From contig NZ_CP166730.1 in the NCBI RefSeq assembly GCF_041320665.1, positions 2,976,001 through 3,040,000 of the forward strand: DNA of 64,000 nucleotides, given 5' to 3'. Below the pieces are notes generated by a model that saw only the letters and a program-made list of their open reading frames with translations, ran no database searches and was not told the origin of the DNA. Both the position numbers and the translations under genes were made by a program. Below, one piece after another: positions 36,552-46,443 of this stretch. The first letter of the stretch is position 1, and every line of letters begins with the position of its first letter. Origin of the DNA: Comamonas sp. GB3 AK4-5. Lineage in GTDB: Bacteria > Pseudomonadota > Gammaproteobacteria > Burkholderiales > Burkholderiaceae_C.

Positions 36552-38525
36552 ATCTAGGATGGCTGGATTCTCCAAAGTGCTGGTGTCTTGGGTGATGGCT
36601 TCGCCCTTGGCAATGGAGCGCAGCAGGCGGCGCATGATCTTGCCGCTGCGGGTCTTGGGCAGGTTCTCGCCAAAGCGGATGTCCTTGGGCTTGGCAATGG
36701 GGCCAATTTCCTTGGCCACCCAGTTGCGCAGCTCGTTGGCCAGGGCCTTGGCTTCTTCGCCGTGGGGCACGGGGCGCTTCAGGACCACAAAGGCGCAGAT
36801 GGCCTCGCCGGTCAGGTCGTCGGGGCGGCCCACCACGGCGGCTTCGGCCACCAAATCGGTCTTGGCCACCAGGGCGGATTCGATCTCCATGGTGCCCATG
36901 CGGTGGCCGGAGACGTTCAGCACGTCGTCGATGCGACCGGTGATGCGGAAGTAACCGCGGTCGGCACTGCGCACGGCGCCGTCGCCAGCCAGGTAGTAGC
37001 CCTTGAGTTCTTCGGGAAAATAGCTTTTCTTGAAGCGCTCGGGGTCGCCCCAGATGTTGCGAATCATGCTGGGCCAGGGCTTTTTCACCACCAGAATGCC
37101 ACCAGCGCCGTCCGGCATGTCATGGCCTGCTTCGTCCACGATGGCCGCGGTGATGCCAGGCAGGGGCAATGTGCACGAGCCGGGCACCAGCGGCGTGGCG
37201 CCGGGCAGCGGAGTGATCATGTGGCCGCCGTTTTCGGTCTGCCAGAAGGTGTCCACGATGGGGCAACGCTCGCCGCCGATGTTTTTGTAGTACCACATCC
37301 AGGCTTCGGGGTTGATGGGCTCGCCCACCGATCCCAGGATGCGCAGGCTGGACAGGTTCCAGTTCTTGGGATGCACCTTCTCGTCGGAGTCTGCCGCCTT
37401 GATCAGCGAGCGGATGGCCGTGGGCGCGGTGTAGAACACCGTGCAGCCGTGGCGCTCGATCATGTCCCAGAAGCGGCCGGCATGCGGATAGGTGGGCACG
37501 CCCTCGAACACGATCTGCGTGGCACCGGCAGACAGCGGGCCGTAGGCCACATAGGTGTGGCCGGTGATCCAGCCGATGTCGGCCGTGCACCAGAACACAT
37601 CGCTGTCCTGCATGTCGAAGGTCCAGTTCACCGTCTGGCGCGCCCACAGCATGTAGCCGCCGGTGCTGTGCTGCACGCCCTTGGGCTTGCCGGTGGAGCC
37701 ACTGGTATAGAGGATGAACAGTGGGTGCTCGGCATTCACCGCCACGGGTGCGCAGCTGCTGGACTGGCCTGCCAGCGCATCGGTGAAAGTGATGTCACGG
37801 CCCGCCACCATGGCGCAGGCCGTGGGCGTGCGCTCATAGACCAGCACGGTCTTCACGGCGTCGCAGCCACCCAGGGCAATCGCGTCATCCACGATGGCCT
37901 TCAGCGGCAGCTCCTTGCCGCCGCGCATCTGGTAGTTGGCCGTCACCACAGCCACAGCGCCCACGTCGACGATGCGCTCGTGCACCGCCTTGGCCGAAAA
38001 GCCACCAAACACCACCGAATGCGTGGCGCCAATGCGCGCGCAAGCCTGCATGGCCACCACACCTTCAATGGTCATGGGCATGTAGATCAGCACGCGGTCG
38101 CCCTTTTGCACGCCACGCGCCTTGAGCGCGTTGGCGAACTGGCTCACACGGGCCAGCAGCTCTTTGTAAGTGACCTTGGTGACCTCGCCGCCATCGGCCT
38201 CAAAAATAATGGCCGTCTTGTTTTCGACCGGCGTACCCATGTGCTTGTCCAGGCAGTTGGCGCTGGCGTTGAGCTCGCCATCGGCAAACCACTTGAAGAA
38301 GGGGGCGTTGCTGTCATCCAGGATCTGGGTGAATGGCTTGCTCCAGACCACGTTCTCGCGCGCCAGGCGGGCCCAATAGCCCTCATAGTCTTTTTCAGCC
38401 TCGGCGCACAGCGCCTCGTAAGCAGCCATGCCGCCCACACGGGCGCTTTGCTGCGTGGCCTCGGATGGGGGGAAAACGCGGTTTTCCACCAGCACGGATT
38501 CGATAGCGTTTGAAGGTGCGTTCAT
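36531..38525 (-). CDS. acs: Acetate--CoA ligase (acetyl-CoA synthetase)
   Basis: AMP-forming enzyme of 664 aa that activates acetate (acetate + ATP + CoA to acetyl-CoA). The adenylation motif [17 protein letters not shown], the FWQTENGG block and the C-terminal [13 protein letters not shown] with the regulatory acetylated Lys are all intact. ATG at 38525 has GGAGACAAG at the right distance; the in-frame upstream codons are not conserved. The last codons and stop are duplicated just downstream. It supports acetate scavenging and feeds the TCA genes (both fumarases) seen elsewhere here. Confidence 0.97.
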   Translation of the reverse strand: MNAPSNAIESVLVENRVFPPSEATQQSARVGGMAAYEALCAEAEKDYEGYWARLARENVVWSKPFTQILDDSNAPFFKWFADGELNASANCLDKHMGTPVENKTAIIFEADGGEVTKVTYKELLARVSQFANALKARGVQKGDRVLIYMPMTIEGVVAMQACARIGATHSVVFGGFSAKAVHERIVDVGAVAVVTANYQMRGGKELPLKAIVDDAIALGGCDAVKTVLVYERTPTACAMVAGRDITFTDALAGQSSSCAPVAVNAEHPLFILYTSGSTGKPKGVQHSTGGYMLWARQTVNWTFDMQDSDVFWCTADIGWITGHTYVAYGPLSAGATQIVFEGVPTYPHAGRFWDMIERHGCTVFYTAPTAIRSLIKAADSDEKVHPKNWNLSSLRILGSVGEPINPEAWMWYYKNIGGERCPIVDTFWQTENGGHMITPLPGATPLVPGSCTLPLPGITAAIVDEAGHDMPDGAGGILVVKKPWPSMIRNIWGDPERFKKSYFPEELKGYYLAGDGAVRSADRGYFRITGRIDDVLNVSGHRMGTMEIESALVAKTDLVAEAAVVGRPDDLTGEAICAFVVLKRPVPHGEEAKALANELRNWVAKEIGPIAKPKDIRFGENLPKTRSGKIMRRLLRSIAKGEAITQDTSTLENPAILDQLAKTN

Positions 38526-38736
38526 GGTCTTGTCTCCTTGCACTCGTTGCGTATGTTTGCGGCGTACTGTCATATCGGGCACTTACATACCACTGACTCG
38601 GCCTGCGGCTCAGCCAATGTAGCCCGCAAATCCCCGGGGCTTTGCCCTCGGTTTTCCACATTTCCAGGCATAGAATGCGCGCCCTCTTGCGCTTTGGCGC
38701 AACGCATTCCCTTAACTTTTTGCATGTTTTTGCACC

Positions 38737-39351
38737 ATGGCCCACGCTGACCCGACACCCGAGTCTCCCGCTCCTGCCCCCACGCCCGTGGCCCTGCGCC
38801 CCCTGCCCACGCTGATTTTTGCCAGCCGCTGGCTGCAGCTGCCGCTGTATCTGGGACTGATCGCGGCCCAGGCCGTCTATGTCTGGCATTTTCTGATCGA
38901 GCTGTGGCATTTGATCGAAGCCGCTTTCGGCAGCCAGACGGCGCTGCAGGCGCTGATCACCAACATCGGCTACAAGCCAGACGCTCCGATCACCGGCCTG
39001 AACGAGACCATCATCATGCTGGTGGTGCTGGCCCTGATCGACGTGGTGATGATCTCCAACCTCTTGATCATGGTGATCGTTGGAGGTTATGAGACCTTTG
39101 TCAGCCGCCTGGGCCTGGACAGCCACCCCGACCAACCCGAGTGGCTGGACCATGTGAACGCCTCGGTGCTCAAGGTCAAGCTGGCCCTGTCCATCATCGG
39201 CATCAGCTCCATCCATCTCCTCAAGAGCTTTATCAACGCCGGCAACTACGAGGTGCAGGTGCTGATGTGGCAGAGCATCATTCACGCCCTGTTCCTGCTT
39301 AGCGCGCTGGCGATTGCCTATACCGACAAGCTGACCCACAGCCATCATTGA
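38737..39351 (+). CDS. UPF0114 (YqhA) family membrane protein
   Basis: A 204-residue inner-membrane protein of the YqhA family, function unknown. Three to four helices are predicted, with the conserved blocks [20 protein letters not shown] and [13 protein letters not shown], and [21 protein letters not shown]. The first 28 residues are Pro/Ala-rich and family-variable. The TGA stop is followed after one base by dispersed repeat copy 4. It is divergent from acs, sharing a 211-base promoter region. Confidence 0.88.
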   Translation: MAHADPTPESPAPAPTPVALRPLPTLIFASRWLQLPLYLGLIAAQAVYVWHFLIELWHLIEAAFGSQTALQALITNIGYKPDAPITGLNETIIMLVVLALIDVVMISNLLIMVIVGGYETFVSRLGLDSHPDQPEWLDHVNASVLKVKLALSIIGISSIHLLKSFINAGNYEVQVLMWQSIIHALFLLSALAIAYTDKLTHSHH

Positions 39352-39352
39352 G

Positions 39353-39430
39353 CCCCCTGAGGCGCTGCGCGCCTTCCCCCCGAGGGGGACGACACCAGCG
39401 CGGCGGGGCGGCCCTTGCGCGGTGTTTCTG
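39353..39430 (+). repeat. Dispersed 3'-abutting repeat, copy 4
   Basis: Directly after the UPF0114 stop: CCCCCTGAGGCGCTGCGCGC, CTTCCCCCCGAGGGGGACGA, CACCAGCGCGGCGGGGCGG, CCCTTGCGCGGTGTTTCTG. This is the cleanest copy and the only plus-strand one. Its orientation relative to the gene end is the same as in the others. Confidence 0.85.
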
Positions 39431-39757
39431 ACATGGCGGCGCGCCAGTTTTTTGCTGCTCTGGGTAAAACCAGAGCGCTGAAGCACCACGGAAATCTCAC
39501 TGGGCACGCCTTGGCCAGTGGACAGCGCCAGCTGTGCAGCCCGTGTGTGACGCACAGCACTCTGGACCACTAACTCAATACCGGACATACCGCGCTACAA
39601 GACGTCAAAGCTTGCCCGCAGGCTGGCGCCCACACCCTCCGCAACCCCGGCCACCGCAAGGTGCCGGGGTTGCTGTTTTTTCGTCGCTTTTAGATGGTGC
39701 TGCACCCACGATGCCAACGGTTGCTGCAGGCAGGCGCGGCCAGCCGGCAAACAAATA

Positions 39758-39786
39758 TTGACATCCACATAGCAAATAGTTATAAT
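39758..39786 (+). promoter_or_regulatory. Perfect-consensus sigma70 promoter upstream of proV
   Basis: TTGACA at 39758-39763, exactly 17 bases, TATAAT at 39781-39786. Both hexamers are full consensus with the optimal spacer, in a local AT-rich patch. The transcript would start near 39793, about 408 bases before proV. Confidence 0.88.
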
Positions 39787-39792
39787 TTCGCA

Positions 39793-40200
39793 TCCATTAA
39801 CAACCTGCCATGCAGGTAATCCACCTCTTTTTGACTGCAGGTGGAGTGACTCAGGCGCGCAGCGCTGCCACGCAGCCTCTGCCGCCACAGGCCGAATTCC
39901 GGCCCTGATGCACGGACTCTCACCGAAACGCCAGGCCCAGCGCCCGGCGTCTCCTCCGAGGGAAGACATGCAGCGAATCTCTTCGCTGCCGCACCTTCCC
40001 CCTTGCGGCCCTTGCGCACCTCTTGCGTGCCATCCGGGCCCTGTCTACGTCCCGCTTTTTCAGCGGCGCAACGGGTTGTCACCCCACTGCGCCAGCGCAT
40101 CGGGCTCCACGATTCGGCTTCGCGTGTAGGCCGCCATGGCTATGCCCATGGCGCGGCTGCACTGTGTTCCAGCTCCAACAACAACAAGGGAGAGCAACCA
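39793..40200 (+). promoter_or_regulatory. Long structured 5' leader of the proVWX transcript (possible cis-regulatory RNA or small RNA)
   Basis: No credible gene lies between the promoter and proV. The sequence is rich in local hairpins: CCTGC/GCAGG (39804-39816), CCACCT/AGGTGG (39821-39844), GGCCG/CGGCC (39892-39906) and GCAGCGAA/TTCGCTGC with a TCTC loop (39970-39989). I could not match it to a riboswitch class that I know. A 73-codon open frame from 39908 lacks a ribosome site. It may control betaine-uptake expression in response to osmolarity or a ligand. Confidence 0.5.
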
Positions 40201-41535
40201 GTGGCCAAACAAATCCGTATCGAGCATGTCTTCAAAGTCTTCGGCGACCAGCCCCAGACGGCGCTCGACCTGGTGCAACAGGGTCTGTCCAAGCAGGACA
40301 TCCTGGAACGCACAGGCCAATCCATCGGCGTCTTTGACGCCCACTTCACCATCGAGGCCGGCGAGGTCTTTGTCATCATGGGCCTGTCGGGCTCGGGCAA
40401 ATCCACGCTGGTGCGCCTGCTCAACCGCCTGATCGAGCCCACGGCCGGCCAGATCGTGGTCGACGGCGAAGACATCAACAAGCTCAACGACCGCAAGCTG
40501 CGCGCCCTGCGCCGCAAGGACATCTCCATGGTGTTCCAGTCGTTTGCGCTGATGCCGCACATGACCGTGCTGGACAACACGGCCTTCGGCCTGGAGTTGG
40601 CCGGCGTGGACAAGGCCACCCGCCAACAGGCAGCGCAGGAAGCGCTGGAGCAGGTGGGCCTGGGCGCCTGGGGCGCCAGCTACCCGGACGCCCTGTCCGG
40701 CGGCATGCAGCAGCGCGTGGGCCTGGCCCGCGCTCTGGCGTCCGACCCCTCCATCTTGCTGATGGACGAGGCCTTCTCGGCCCTGGACCCCATCATCCGC
40801 ACCGAGATGCAGTCCGAAATCCTGCGCCTGCAGGAGATCAAGCGCCGCACCGTGGTCTTCATCTCCCACGACCTGGACGAGGCCATGCGCATCGGCGACC
40901 GTATCGCCATCATGAAGGACGGCCAGGTGGTGCAAGTGGGCACGCCGGACGAAATCCTGCGCAGCCCGGCCGACGACTATGTGCGCAGCTTTGTGCGCGG
41001 CGTGGACGCGGCCTCGGTCTTCAAGGCCGCAGACATCGCCCGCCAGGCCATGACCATCGTCTCCGAGCACAACGACCGTGGCTGCCGCGCTGCGCTGCGC
41101 CTGCTGGAAGACTCCGACCGCGACTACGCCTATGTGGTCAACAGCCGCAAGCGCTATATGGGTGTGGTGTCCTCGCAATCGCTGCGCGATGTGCTGCAGA
41201 ACCACCAGGGCATGCTGGGCCTGCGCCACGCCTTCATCCCCAACGCCGTGCCCCTGGCCAGCCACACGCCGGTGGCCGATTTGTTCGGCCCCGTCGCGGC
41301 CGTGCCCTTCCCCCTGCCCGTGGTGGATGAGGACGGCAAGTTCCTGGGCGTGGTCAGCCGCACCACCATGCTCAAGTTCCTGGACCGCGACACGCCTCCG
41401 GTGCCACCTCCGCAAATTGAGGTTCCCCCCATCCAGCTGAACCCTCAGTTCCCCGCCCATGCCGTGGAACCCGCCGTCGCCCAGCAAGCCATCTCGTCGG
41501 ATGCGCCCGCTGCGCCTGCCCGCAACCAACCCTGA
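40201..41535 (+). CDS. proV: Glycine betaine/proline ABC transporter ATP-binding protein
   Basis: ATPase of the osmoprotectant importer, 444 aa. Walker A GLSGSGKST (about residues 61-69), signature LSGGMQQRVGLARAL (about 166-180) and Walker B ILLMDEAFSALDP (about 185-197) are intact. A pair of CBS domains (about 280-395) follows, the module that senses ionic strength in ProV/OpuA homologues. The last 40 residues are a Pro/Ala-rich tail. GTG at 40201 is preceded by AGGGAG. proW starts eight bases after the stop and proX follows, so the three form one operon. Confidence 0.95.
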   Translation: MAKQIRIEHVFKVFGDQPQTALDLVQQGLSKQDILERTGQSIGVFDAHFTIEAGEVFVIMGLSGSGKSTLVRLLNRLIEPTAGQIVVDGEDINKLNDRKLRALRRKDISMVFQSFALMPHMTVLDNTAFGLELAGVDKATRQQAAQEALEQVGLGAWGASYPDALSGGMQQRVGLARALASDPSILLMDEAFSALDPIIRTEMQSEILRLQEIKRRTVVFISHDLDEAMRIGDRIAIMKDGQVVQVGTPDEILRSPADDYVRSFVRGVDAASVFKAADIARQAMTIVSEHNDRGCRAALRLLEDSDRDYAYVVNSRKRYMGVVSSQSLRDVLQNHQGMLGLRHAFIPNAVPLASHTPVADLFGPVAAVPFPLPVVDEDGKFLGVVSRTTMLKFLDRDTPPVPPPQIEVPPIQLNPQFPAHAVEPAVAQQAISSDAPAAPARNQP

Positions 41536-41542
41536 ATACCGC

Positions 41543-42742
41543 ATGAGTGAACTGAACACATCTACCCCTGTACTGGACGATCCCTGGGCAGCCTCCTCGG
41601 CGCCTGAAACCCCCACCACCACGGCGCCCGCCGAGGCTGCGGCCGGCATGGATGACCCCTGGGCTGCCAGCAGCCAGCCTGCCGATGGCGCAGACCAAGC
41701 CACCGACCCCTGGGGCGGCAGCGCCGCTGCCGATACCCCCGGCAGCGATGCCAGCTGGCTGGACGCGGCCCCCGCGCCGGCCACCACCGATGACGGTGGT
41801 CTGGCCGGCCTGTGGCACCAGATCAGCACCGAAGGCCTGCCCGTGCAGGACTCCATCAACCAGGGCCTGAATTGGGTGGTGGAGCATTTCCGCCCCTTCT
41901 TCCAGGCCGTGCGCGCCCCCATTGATGCCACGCTCAGCGGCGTGACCGATGCCCTGCTGGCCATTCCCATGGTCTTGCTGGTGGCGCTGGTCGCCTTGCT
42001 GGCCTGGCAATTCACCAACCGCAAGCTGGCCATAGGCTCGGCCATTGCCCTGCTGTTCGTGGCGGCGCTGGGTATCTGGTCCGAGGCCATGGTCACCCTG
42101 GCCCTGGTGCTGACCTCGCTGCTGTTTTGCGTGCTCATCGGCCTGCCGGTGGGTATCTTGCTGGCCAGCAGCGACTGTGCCCAACGCTGGATGCGCCCGC
42201 TGCTGGACGCCATGCAGACCACGCCGGCCTTTGTCTACCTGGTGCCGGTGGTGATGCTGTTCGGCATTGGCAACGTGCCCGGCGTGATCGTGACCATCGT
42301 GTTCGCACTGCCGCCGCTGATTCGCCTTACCAACCTGGGCATACGCCAGGTGCGCCCCGACCTGATCGAGGCCAGCCGCGCCTACGGCGCCTCGCCCTGG
42401 CAACTGCTGTGGAAGGTGCAACTGCCGCTGGCCATGCCCTCCATCATGACGGGTATCAACCAGGCACTGATGCTGTCGCTGTCCATGGTGGTCATCGCCT
42501 CCATGATCGCCGTCGGCGGTCTGGGCCAGATGGTGCTCCGCGGCATTGGCCGCCTGGACATGGGCCTGGCCACCGTGGGCGGCCTGGGCATTGTGCTGAT
42601 GGCCATCGTGCTGGACCGCATCACCCAGGGCATGGGCCAACGCGAACGCGGCGGCCAACCCTGGTGGCACACCGGCCCGGCCGGTGCCGTCACCCGCCTG
42701 CTGCGCCCTGCGGCTTCGCAAGCACCGCTGCCCCCCCAGTAA
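41543..42742 (+). CDS. proW: Glycine betaine/proline ABC transporter permease with DPW-repeat N-tail
   Basis: Membrane subunit of the betaine importer, 399 aa. Residues 1-100 form a long polar tail, rich in Ala, Asp and Pro, with three DPW motifs (Trp15, Trp40, Trp57), two of them in the repeat DDPWAASS. After that come about seven helices and the ABC-permease EAA loop ([20 protein letters not shown]). E. coli ProW also has a long N-terminal tail, but the DPW repeats are notable. It begins 8 bases after proV. Confidence 0.95.
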   Translation: MSELNTSTPVLDDPWAASSAPETPTTTAPAEAAAGMDDPWAASSQPADGADQATDPWGGSAAADTPGSDASWLDAAPAPATTDDGGLAGLWHQISTEGLPVQDSINQGLNWVVEHFRPFFQAVRAPIDATLSGVTDALLAIPMVLLVALVALLAWQFTNRKLAIGSAIALLFVAALGIWSEAMVTLALVLTSLLFCVLIGLPVGILLASSDCAQRWMRPLLDAMQTTPAFVYLVPVVMLFGIGNVPGVIVTIVFALPPLIRLTNLGIRQVRPDLIEASRAYGASPWQLLWKVQLPLAMPSIMTGINQALMLSLSMVVIASMIAVGGLGQMVLRGIGRLDMGLATVGGLGIVLMAIVLDRITQGMGQRERGGQPWWHTGPAGAVTRLLRPAASQAPLPPQ

Positions 42743-42828
42743 TTGGCCTGCTGGCCACCCCCTTTTGCTGCACGGCCACAGGGCCGTGCGCAATCCCCCA
42801 GACCGCTGACAGGAAAGGAATCTCCCAG

Positions 42829-43896
42829 ATGACCCACTACACCGCAGCCACCACCCCGACCACTCACCGCCGCACGCCCGGCACTTACTGGCAGCGCGCC
42901 TGCGCCGTCGCAGCCGGCCTGGCCATGGCAGGCAGCATGACCCTGGCCGCCGATAACGGCCAGTTGCCCGGCAAGGGCGTGAGCGTGCAACCGCTCAAGA
43001 GCTCGATTGCCGAAGAGAGCTTTCAGACCCTGCTGGTGATGAAGGCCTTGCAGCAGCTGGGCTATGACGTGCAACCCATGAAGGAAGTGGAATACCCCAC
43101 CGCCCACATCGCGCTGGCCAATGGTGACGCCACCTTCATGGCCAACCACTGGAACCCGCTGCATGCCGACTACTACAAGAATGCCGGCGGCGACGCCAAG
43201 CTCTACCGCCAGGGCGTGTACTCAGCCAACGCGGCCCAGGGCTATCTGATCGACAAGAAGACGGCTGACGCCCACCAGATCACCAACATCGCCCAGCTGC
43301 AAAAGCCCGAGATCGCCAAGCTGTTCGACACCGATGGCGACGGCAAGGCCGACCTGACCGGCTGCACACCCGGCTGGGGTTGCGAGGCCATGATCGAGCA
43401 CCACCTCACCGCCTACAAGCTGCGGGACACCGTCACCCACAAGCAAGGCACTTACTCGGCGCTGATGGCCGACACCATCACCCGCTTCAAGGCCGGCAAG
43501 CCGGTGCTGTACTACACCTGGACCCCGTACTGGGTGAGCAATGTGCTCAAGCCCGGCCGCGATGTGGTCTGGCTGGAAGTGCCCTTCTCCGCCCTCCCCG
43601 GCGAGCAAAAGGGCACGGACACCAAGTTGGCCAATGGCAAGAACTACGGCTTCATCGCCAACAGCCAGCAAATCGTGGCCAACAAGGCCTGGGCTGACAA
43701 AAACCCAGCGGCCGCCAAGCTGTTTGCCGTGATGCAGCTGCCCGTGTCCGACATCAACGCCCAGAACTACATGATGAGCCAGGGCCAGAACAAGACCGCC
43801 GACATCGAGCGCCATATCAACGGCTGGATCAAGGCCCACCAGAAGACCTACGACGGCTGGATTGACCAGGCCCTGGCGGCCGCCAAGCAGCCCTGA
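42829..43896 (+). CDS. proX: Glycine betaine-binding periplasmic protein ProX
   Basis: Periplasmic receptor of the ProVWX importer, 355 aa with a signal peptide around residues 20-41. It closely follows E. coli Pro[13 protein letters not shown], then the acidic loop [12 protein letters not shown], then GCTPGWGCE with the disulfide cysteine pair, and [11 protein letters not shown] and [13 protein letters not shown] with the Trp box that cages the quaternary ammonium. AGGAAAGGAA precedes the ATG. A terminator separates it from the second receptor gene. Confidence 0.95.
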   Translation: MTHYTAATTPTTHRRTPGTYWQRACAVAAGLAMAGSMTLAADNGQLPGKGVSVQPLKSSIAEESFQTLLVMKALQQLGYDVQPMKEVEYPTAHIALANGDATFMANHWNPLHADYYKNAGGDAKLYRQGVYSANAAQGYLIDKKTADAHQITNIAQLQKPEIAKLFDTDGDGKADLTGCTPGWGCEAMIEHHLTAYKLRDTVTHKQGTYSALMADTITRFKAGKPVLYYTWTPYWVSNVLKPGRDVVWLEVPFSALPGEQKGTDTKLANGKNYGFIANSQQIVANKAWADKNPAAAKLFAVMQLPVSDINAQNYMMSQGQNKTADIERHINGWIKAHQKTYDGWIDQALAAAKQP

Positions 43897-43914
43897 CCCA
43901 CAGGCATGCACAAC

Positions 43915-43943
43915 GGCGACCGTCTTGACGGTCGCCGTTTTTT
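43915..43943 (+). terminator. Rho-independent terminator after proX
   Basis: GGCGACCGTC pairs with GACGGTCGCC around TT, followed by GTTTTTT. It ends the proVWX transcript before the second ProX gene. Confidence 0.93.
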
Positions 43944-43990
43944 ATCGCCCGCATGACAACGGGCCCACACAACAATCAGGAGGGACAAAA

Positions 43991-45073
43991 ATGGACAAGA
44001 CTTTGCACACCACGGCGCAGCCCCATCGCGCACAGGCCGACAACGCCCGACGCCAGCTGCTGCTGGGCGCTGTGGCCACAGCCGCTTTGGGCATGGGTGC
44101 CGGCCTGGGCCACGGCGCCGCCTGGGCTGCGGGCCAGCCCGGCGATGCGCTGCCAGGCAAGGGCATTACCGTGCTGCCGGTCAAAAGCGCATTGGCCGAA
44201 GAGAATTTTCAAACCCTGCTGGTGATGCGGGCGCTGGAGCGGCTGGGCTACACCGTCAAACCCTGGGAAGAGCTGGACTATCCCCTGATCCACGTGGCCG
44301 TGGCCAACGGTGACGCCACCTTCATGGCTAACCACTGGAACCCGCACCACGCCGAGTTCTACAAGCAGGCCGGCGGCGACGCCAAGCTCTCGCGCAAGGG
44401 CGTCTACGCAGCCGGTGCGGCCCAGGGCTATATGATCGACAAGAAGACGGCCGATGCCCATGGCATCACCCACCTCGACCAGCTCAAGGACCCCAAGCTG
44501 GCCGCACTCTTCGACATCGATGGTGACGGCAAGGCCAATCTGATCGGCCCCAACGCGGGCTGGGGCGGCGAGGCCGTGGTGGCCCACCAGATCAAAGCCT
44601 TTGGCCTGCAGGGCACCGTCAGCTACACCCAGGGCAATTACCCGGCGCTGATTGCCGATACGCTGGCACGCTTCAAGGCCGGCAAGCCCGTGCTGTATTA
44701 CGCCTGGACGCCCTACTGGCTCAGCAATGTGCTGCGCCCGGGCCAGGAAGTCATCTGGCTGCAGGTGCCGTTTTCTTCCATGCCAGGCGTGCAGGCGGGC
44801 ATGGACACCAAACTGCCCAATGGCCGCAACTACGGTTTCCCGCTGAACAACGAGTACATCGTGGCCAACAAGGTCTGGGTGGAAAAGCACCCGGCCGCAG
44901 GCAAGTTGTTTGAGATCATGGAAATTCCGCTGAACGACATCAGCCAGCAAAACCGCTTGCTCCATGACGGCCAGAGCAAGCCGGCGGACATTGAGCGCCA
45001 TGTCAACAGCTGGATCAAGGCCCACCAGAAAATCTTTGATGGCTGGATTGCCCAGGCCCTGGCCGCCCGCTGA
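43991..45073 (+). CDS. Second ProX-like betaine-binding protein, without the disulfide cysteines
   Basis: A 360-residue paralogue of the preceding ProX. The N-terminus (NARRQLLLGAVATAALGMGAG) looks like a twin-arginine-type signal, unlike its neighbour. It keeps ANHWNPHHAEFY, the DIDGDGKANLIG loop and the YYAWTPYWLSN and IWLQVPF Trp-box segments. The GCTPGWGCE disulfide region is GPNAGWGGE here, so both cysteines are lost. AGGAGGGAC precedes the ATG. A strong terminator lies between the two genes, so it is probably expressed separately or by read-through. Likely binds a related quaternary amine using the same ProVW. Confidence 0.9.
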   Translation: MDKTLHTTAQPHRAQADNARRQLLLGAVATAALGMGAGLGHGAAWAAGQPGDALPGKGITVLPVKSALAEENFQTLLVMRALERLGYTVKPWEELDYPLIHVAVANGDATFMANHWNPHHAEFYKQAGGDAKLSRKGVYAAGAAQGYMIDKKTADAHGITHLDQLKDPKLAALFDIDGDGKANLIGPNAGWGGEAVVAHQIKAFGLQGTVSYTQGNYPALIADTLARFKAGKPVLYYAWTPYWLSNVLRPGQEVIWLQVPFSSMPGVQAGMDTKLPNGRNYGFPLNNEYIVANKVWVEKHPAAGKLFEIMEIPLNDISQQNRLLHDGQSKPADIERHVNSWIKAHQKIFDGWIAQALAAR

Positions 45074-45096
45074 GGACTACGGCGATTACGGTAAAA

Positions 45097-45168
45097 ACCA
45101 GCGCTCGCATAGACTGCAAGCGCTGGTCTAGCTATCGATAAAGAAGCGGCCCCAGATGGGGCCGTTTT
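45097..45168 (+). terminator. Two hairpins after the second ProX gene, the second a terminator
   Basis: ACCAGCGCT/AGCGCTGGT (45097-45105 and 45119-45127) is a 9-bp hairpin of a repeat-like kind. It is followed by CGGCCCC/GGGGCCG around AGAT with TTTT (45147-45168), a plausible Rho-independent terminator. The downstream lipoprotein gene ends convergently at 45200. Confidence 0.75.
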
Positions 45169-45199
45169 GCATGGTGGCCTGGAGCCCCGCGCTGAGGGT

Positions 45200-46174
45200 T
45201 TAGGGCTTGGCCGCCTCGGCCTGCAGCTGGGCCAGCAGCTTGCCCTTGGCATCCAGCAATTCCAGCCGGTCACCATGCACGCGCCAGCCTGCCGTGTGCT
45301 CCAGCACCTTGAGCAACCCGGATTCGGTGCGGGCCGCCGCCCCTTGGCAGGCCATGCGGGTGGTCGCAACCTGGCCGAACTGCAGGCGCTCGCCCTGCTG
45401 ACTCCAGCTGCCCATCAGGCGGTTGCAGCCGCCGCTGCCGGCCAACCTGCCCTGCGCCAGCAGGTTCAACTGGGCGGACTGGCCCTGGCGGGGCACGGCC
45501 TTGCCATGCAAGGTCAGCAGCTTCCAGTGGGTGTTCTCCAGCGTGGAGGCAGGCGCAGCAACTTGTGCGGTGTCTGCTGTGCCCGCTGTACTCGGTGCAT
45601 CGGCAACCTTGGCGCTTGCCGCCTCGGCAGCGGCTGCAGGCACCACGGCGCCGGCCTTTTCCACCGCCTGCGAGGGGGCTGGCTGGTCTGCTGCACCCGA
45701 CCGGCCCTGCCAGCCGCTGGCACAGGTGGAAGCACTGGACAGAGAGACAAAGCGCTCCACCCGCAGCATCAGCTGCTTGCGCCCTTGCTGGGCCAGCACC
45801 GGATCTGCAAAAGGCTGCTCCAGCACCTTGCCATCCACCGTGGCCAGCATGGACACGGCCGGGCCGCCGCTGCGCGAGGCCATGTAGGCATTTTCCAGCA
45901 AGACGTTGTCGCCCTCCATCAAGACCGGCACGGTCTGGCCGGTGCGGCAGTCCTGAAAGCGGCCGGCATCGGCCTGGTAGGTGTACAGGCCCTGCCAGCG
46001 CTCTGTCTGCACGCTGGGGCGCAGCACAGGCGTGGGCGGGGCAACGCTGGCCGCAGCGGCGCTGCCCGCATCCTTGCCACGCCATTGGGCCCATTTCTGG
46101 GAAACCGTGGTGCACCCTGCCAGGCCGGCCACGGCCAGAGCGCAGGCGGCCAGGCGCCAGAGTGAGGAATGCAT
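45200..46174 (-). CDS. META-domain (HslJ-like) lipoprotein
   Basis: A 324-residue lipoprotein. The signal peptide ends with the lipobox LAGC (Cys21), so it is a substrate of Lgt. A first domain of about 110 residues (GLYTYQADAGRFQDCRTGQ..) resembles the NlpE/COG3015-like region found with META domains. An Ala-rich linker (about residues 165-205) leads to a META/HslJ domain (NTHWKLLTLHGKAV, GSGGCNRLMGSW, TTRMAC). META proteins are linked to envelope stress and heat-induced novobiocin resistance, with no known biochemical activity. ATG at 46174 is set by the signal peptide. Confidence 0.85.
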   Translation of the reverse strand: MHSSLWRLAACALAVAGLAGCTTVSQKWAQWRGKDAGSAAAASVAPPTPVLRPSVQTERWQGLYTYQADAGRFQDCRTGQTVPVLMEGDNVLLENAYMASRSGGPAVSMLATVDGKVLEQPFADPVLAQQGRKQLMLRVERFVSLSSASTCASGWQGRSGAADQPAPSQAVEKAGAVVPAAAAEAASAKVADAPSTAGTADTAQVAAPASTLENTHWKLLTLHGKAVPRQGQSAQLNLLAQGRLAGSGGCNRLMGSWSQQGERLQFGQVATTRMACQGAAARTESGLLKVLEHTAGWRVHGDRLELLDAKGKLLAQLQAEAAKP

Positions 46175-46443
46175 GGATGCCTTGTATGGGTGCTGGGATG
46201 GGTGTTGCATGCCCGAACGGTAGCAGAGCCCGGCCCCCACAGGGCCTTGGCCGGCCAGGCAAAGCCCTTCACGCCACTCATGCATTGGGGCCTGGACCGC
46301 TCCCCCAAACCAGGCCCGCCGCCGGCTGCCAGTGCGGCCGCATGCCAAGATCAACGGCTGCGCAGACGCATGCCGGCATGGCCCAATGCACTCGAGCCCC
46401 TGCGTTGCACCCATAATCTCGCCATTTCCCCAAGAGCACATCC

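Noticed and set aside
36356..36595. Short repeat protein downstream of acs
   Set aside because: The apparent peptide repeats come from the DNA duplication of the acs 3' end, not from a gene.
36588..38513. 641-codon open frame antisense to acs
   Set aside because: Shadow of acs; no ribosome site or recognisable motif.
39908..40129. 73-codon open frame in the proV leader as a leader peptide
   Set aside because: No ribosome site, no codon run suggestive of attenuation, and it overlaps predicted hairpins.
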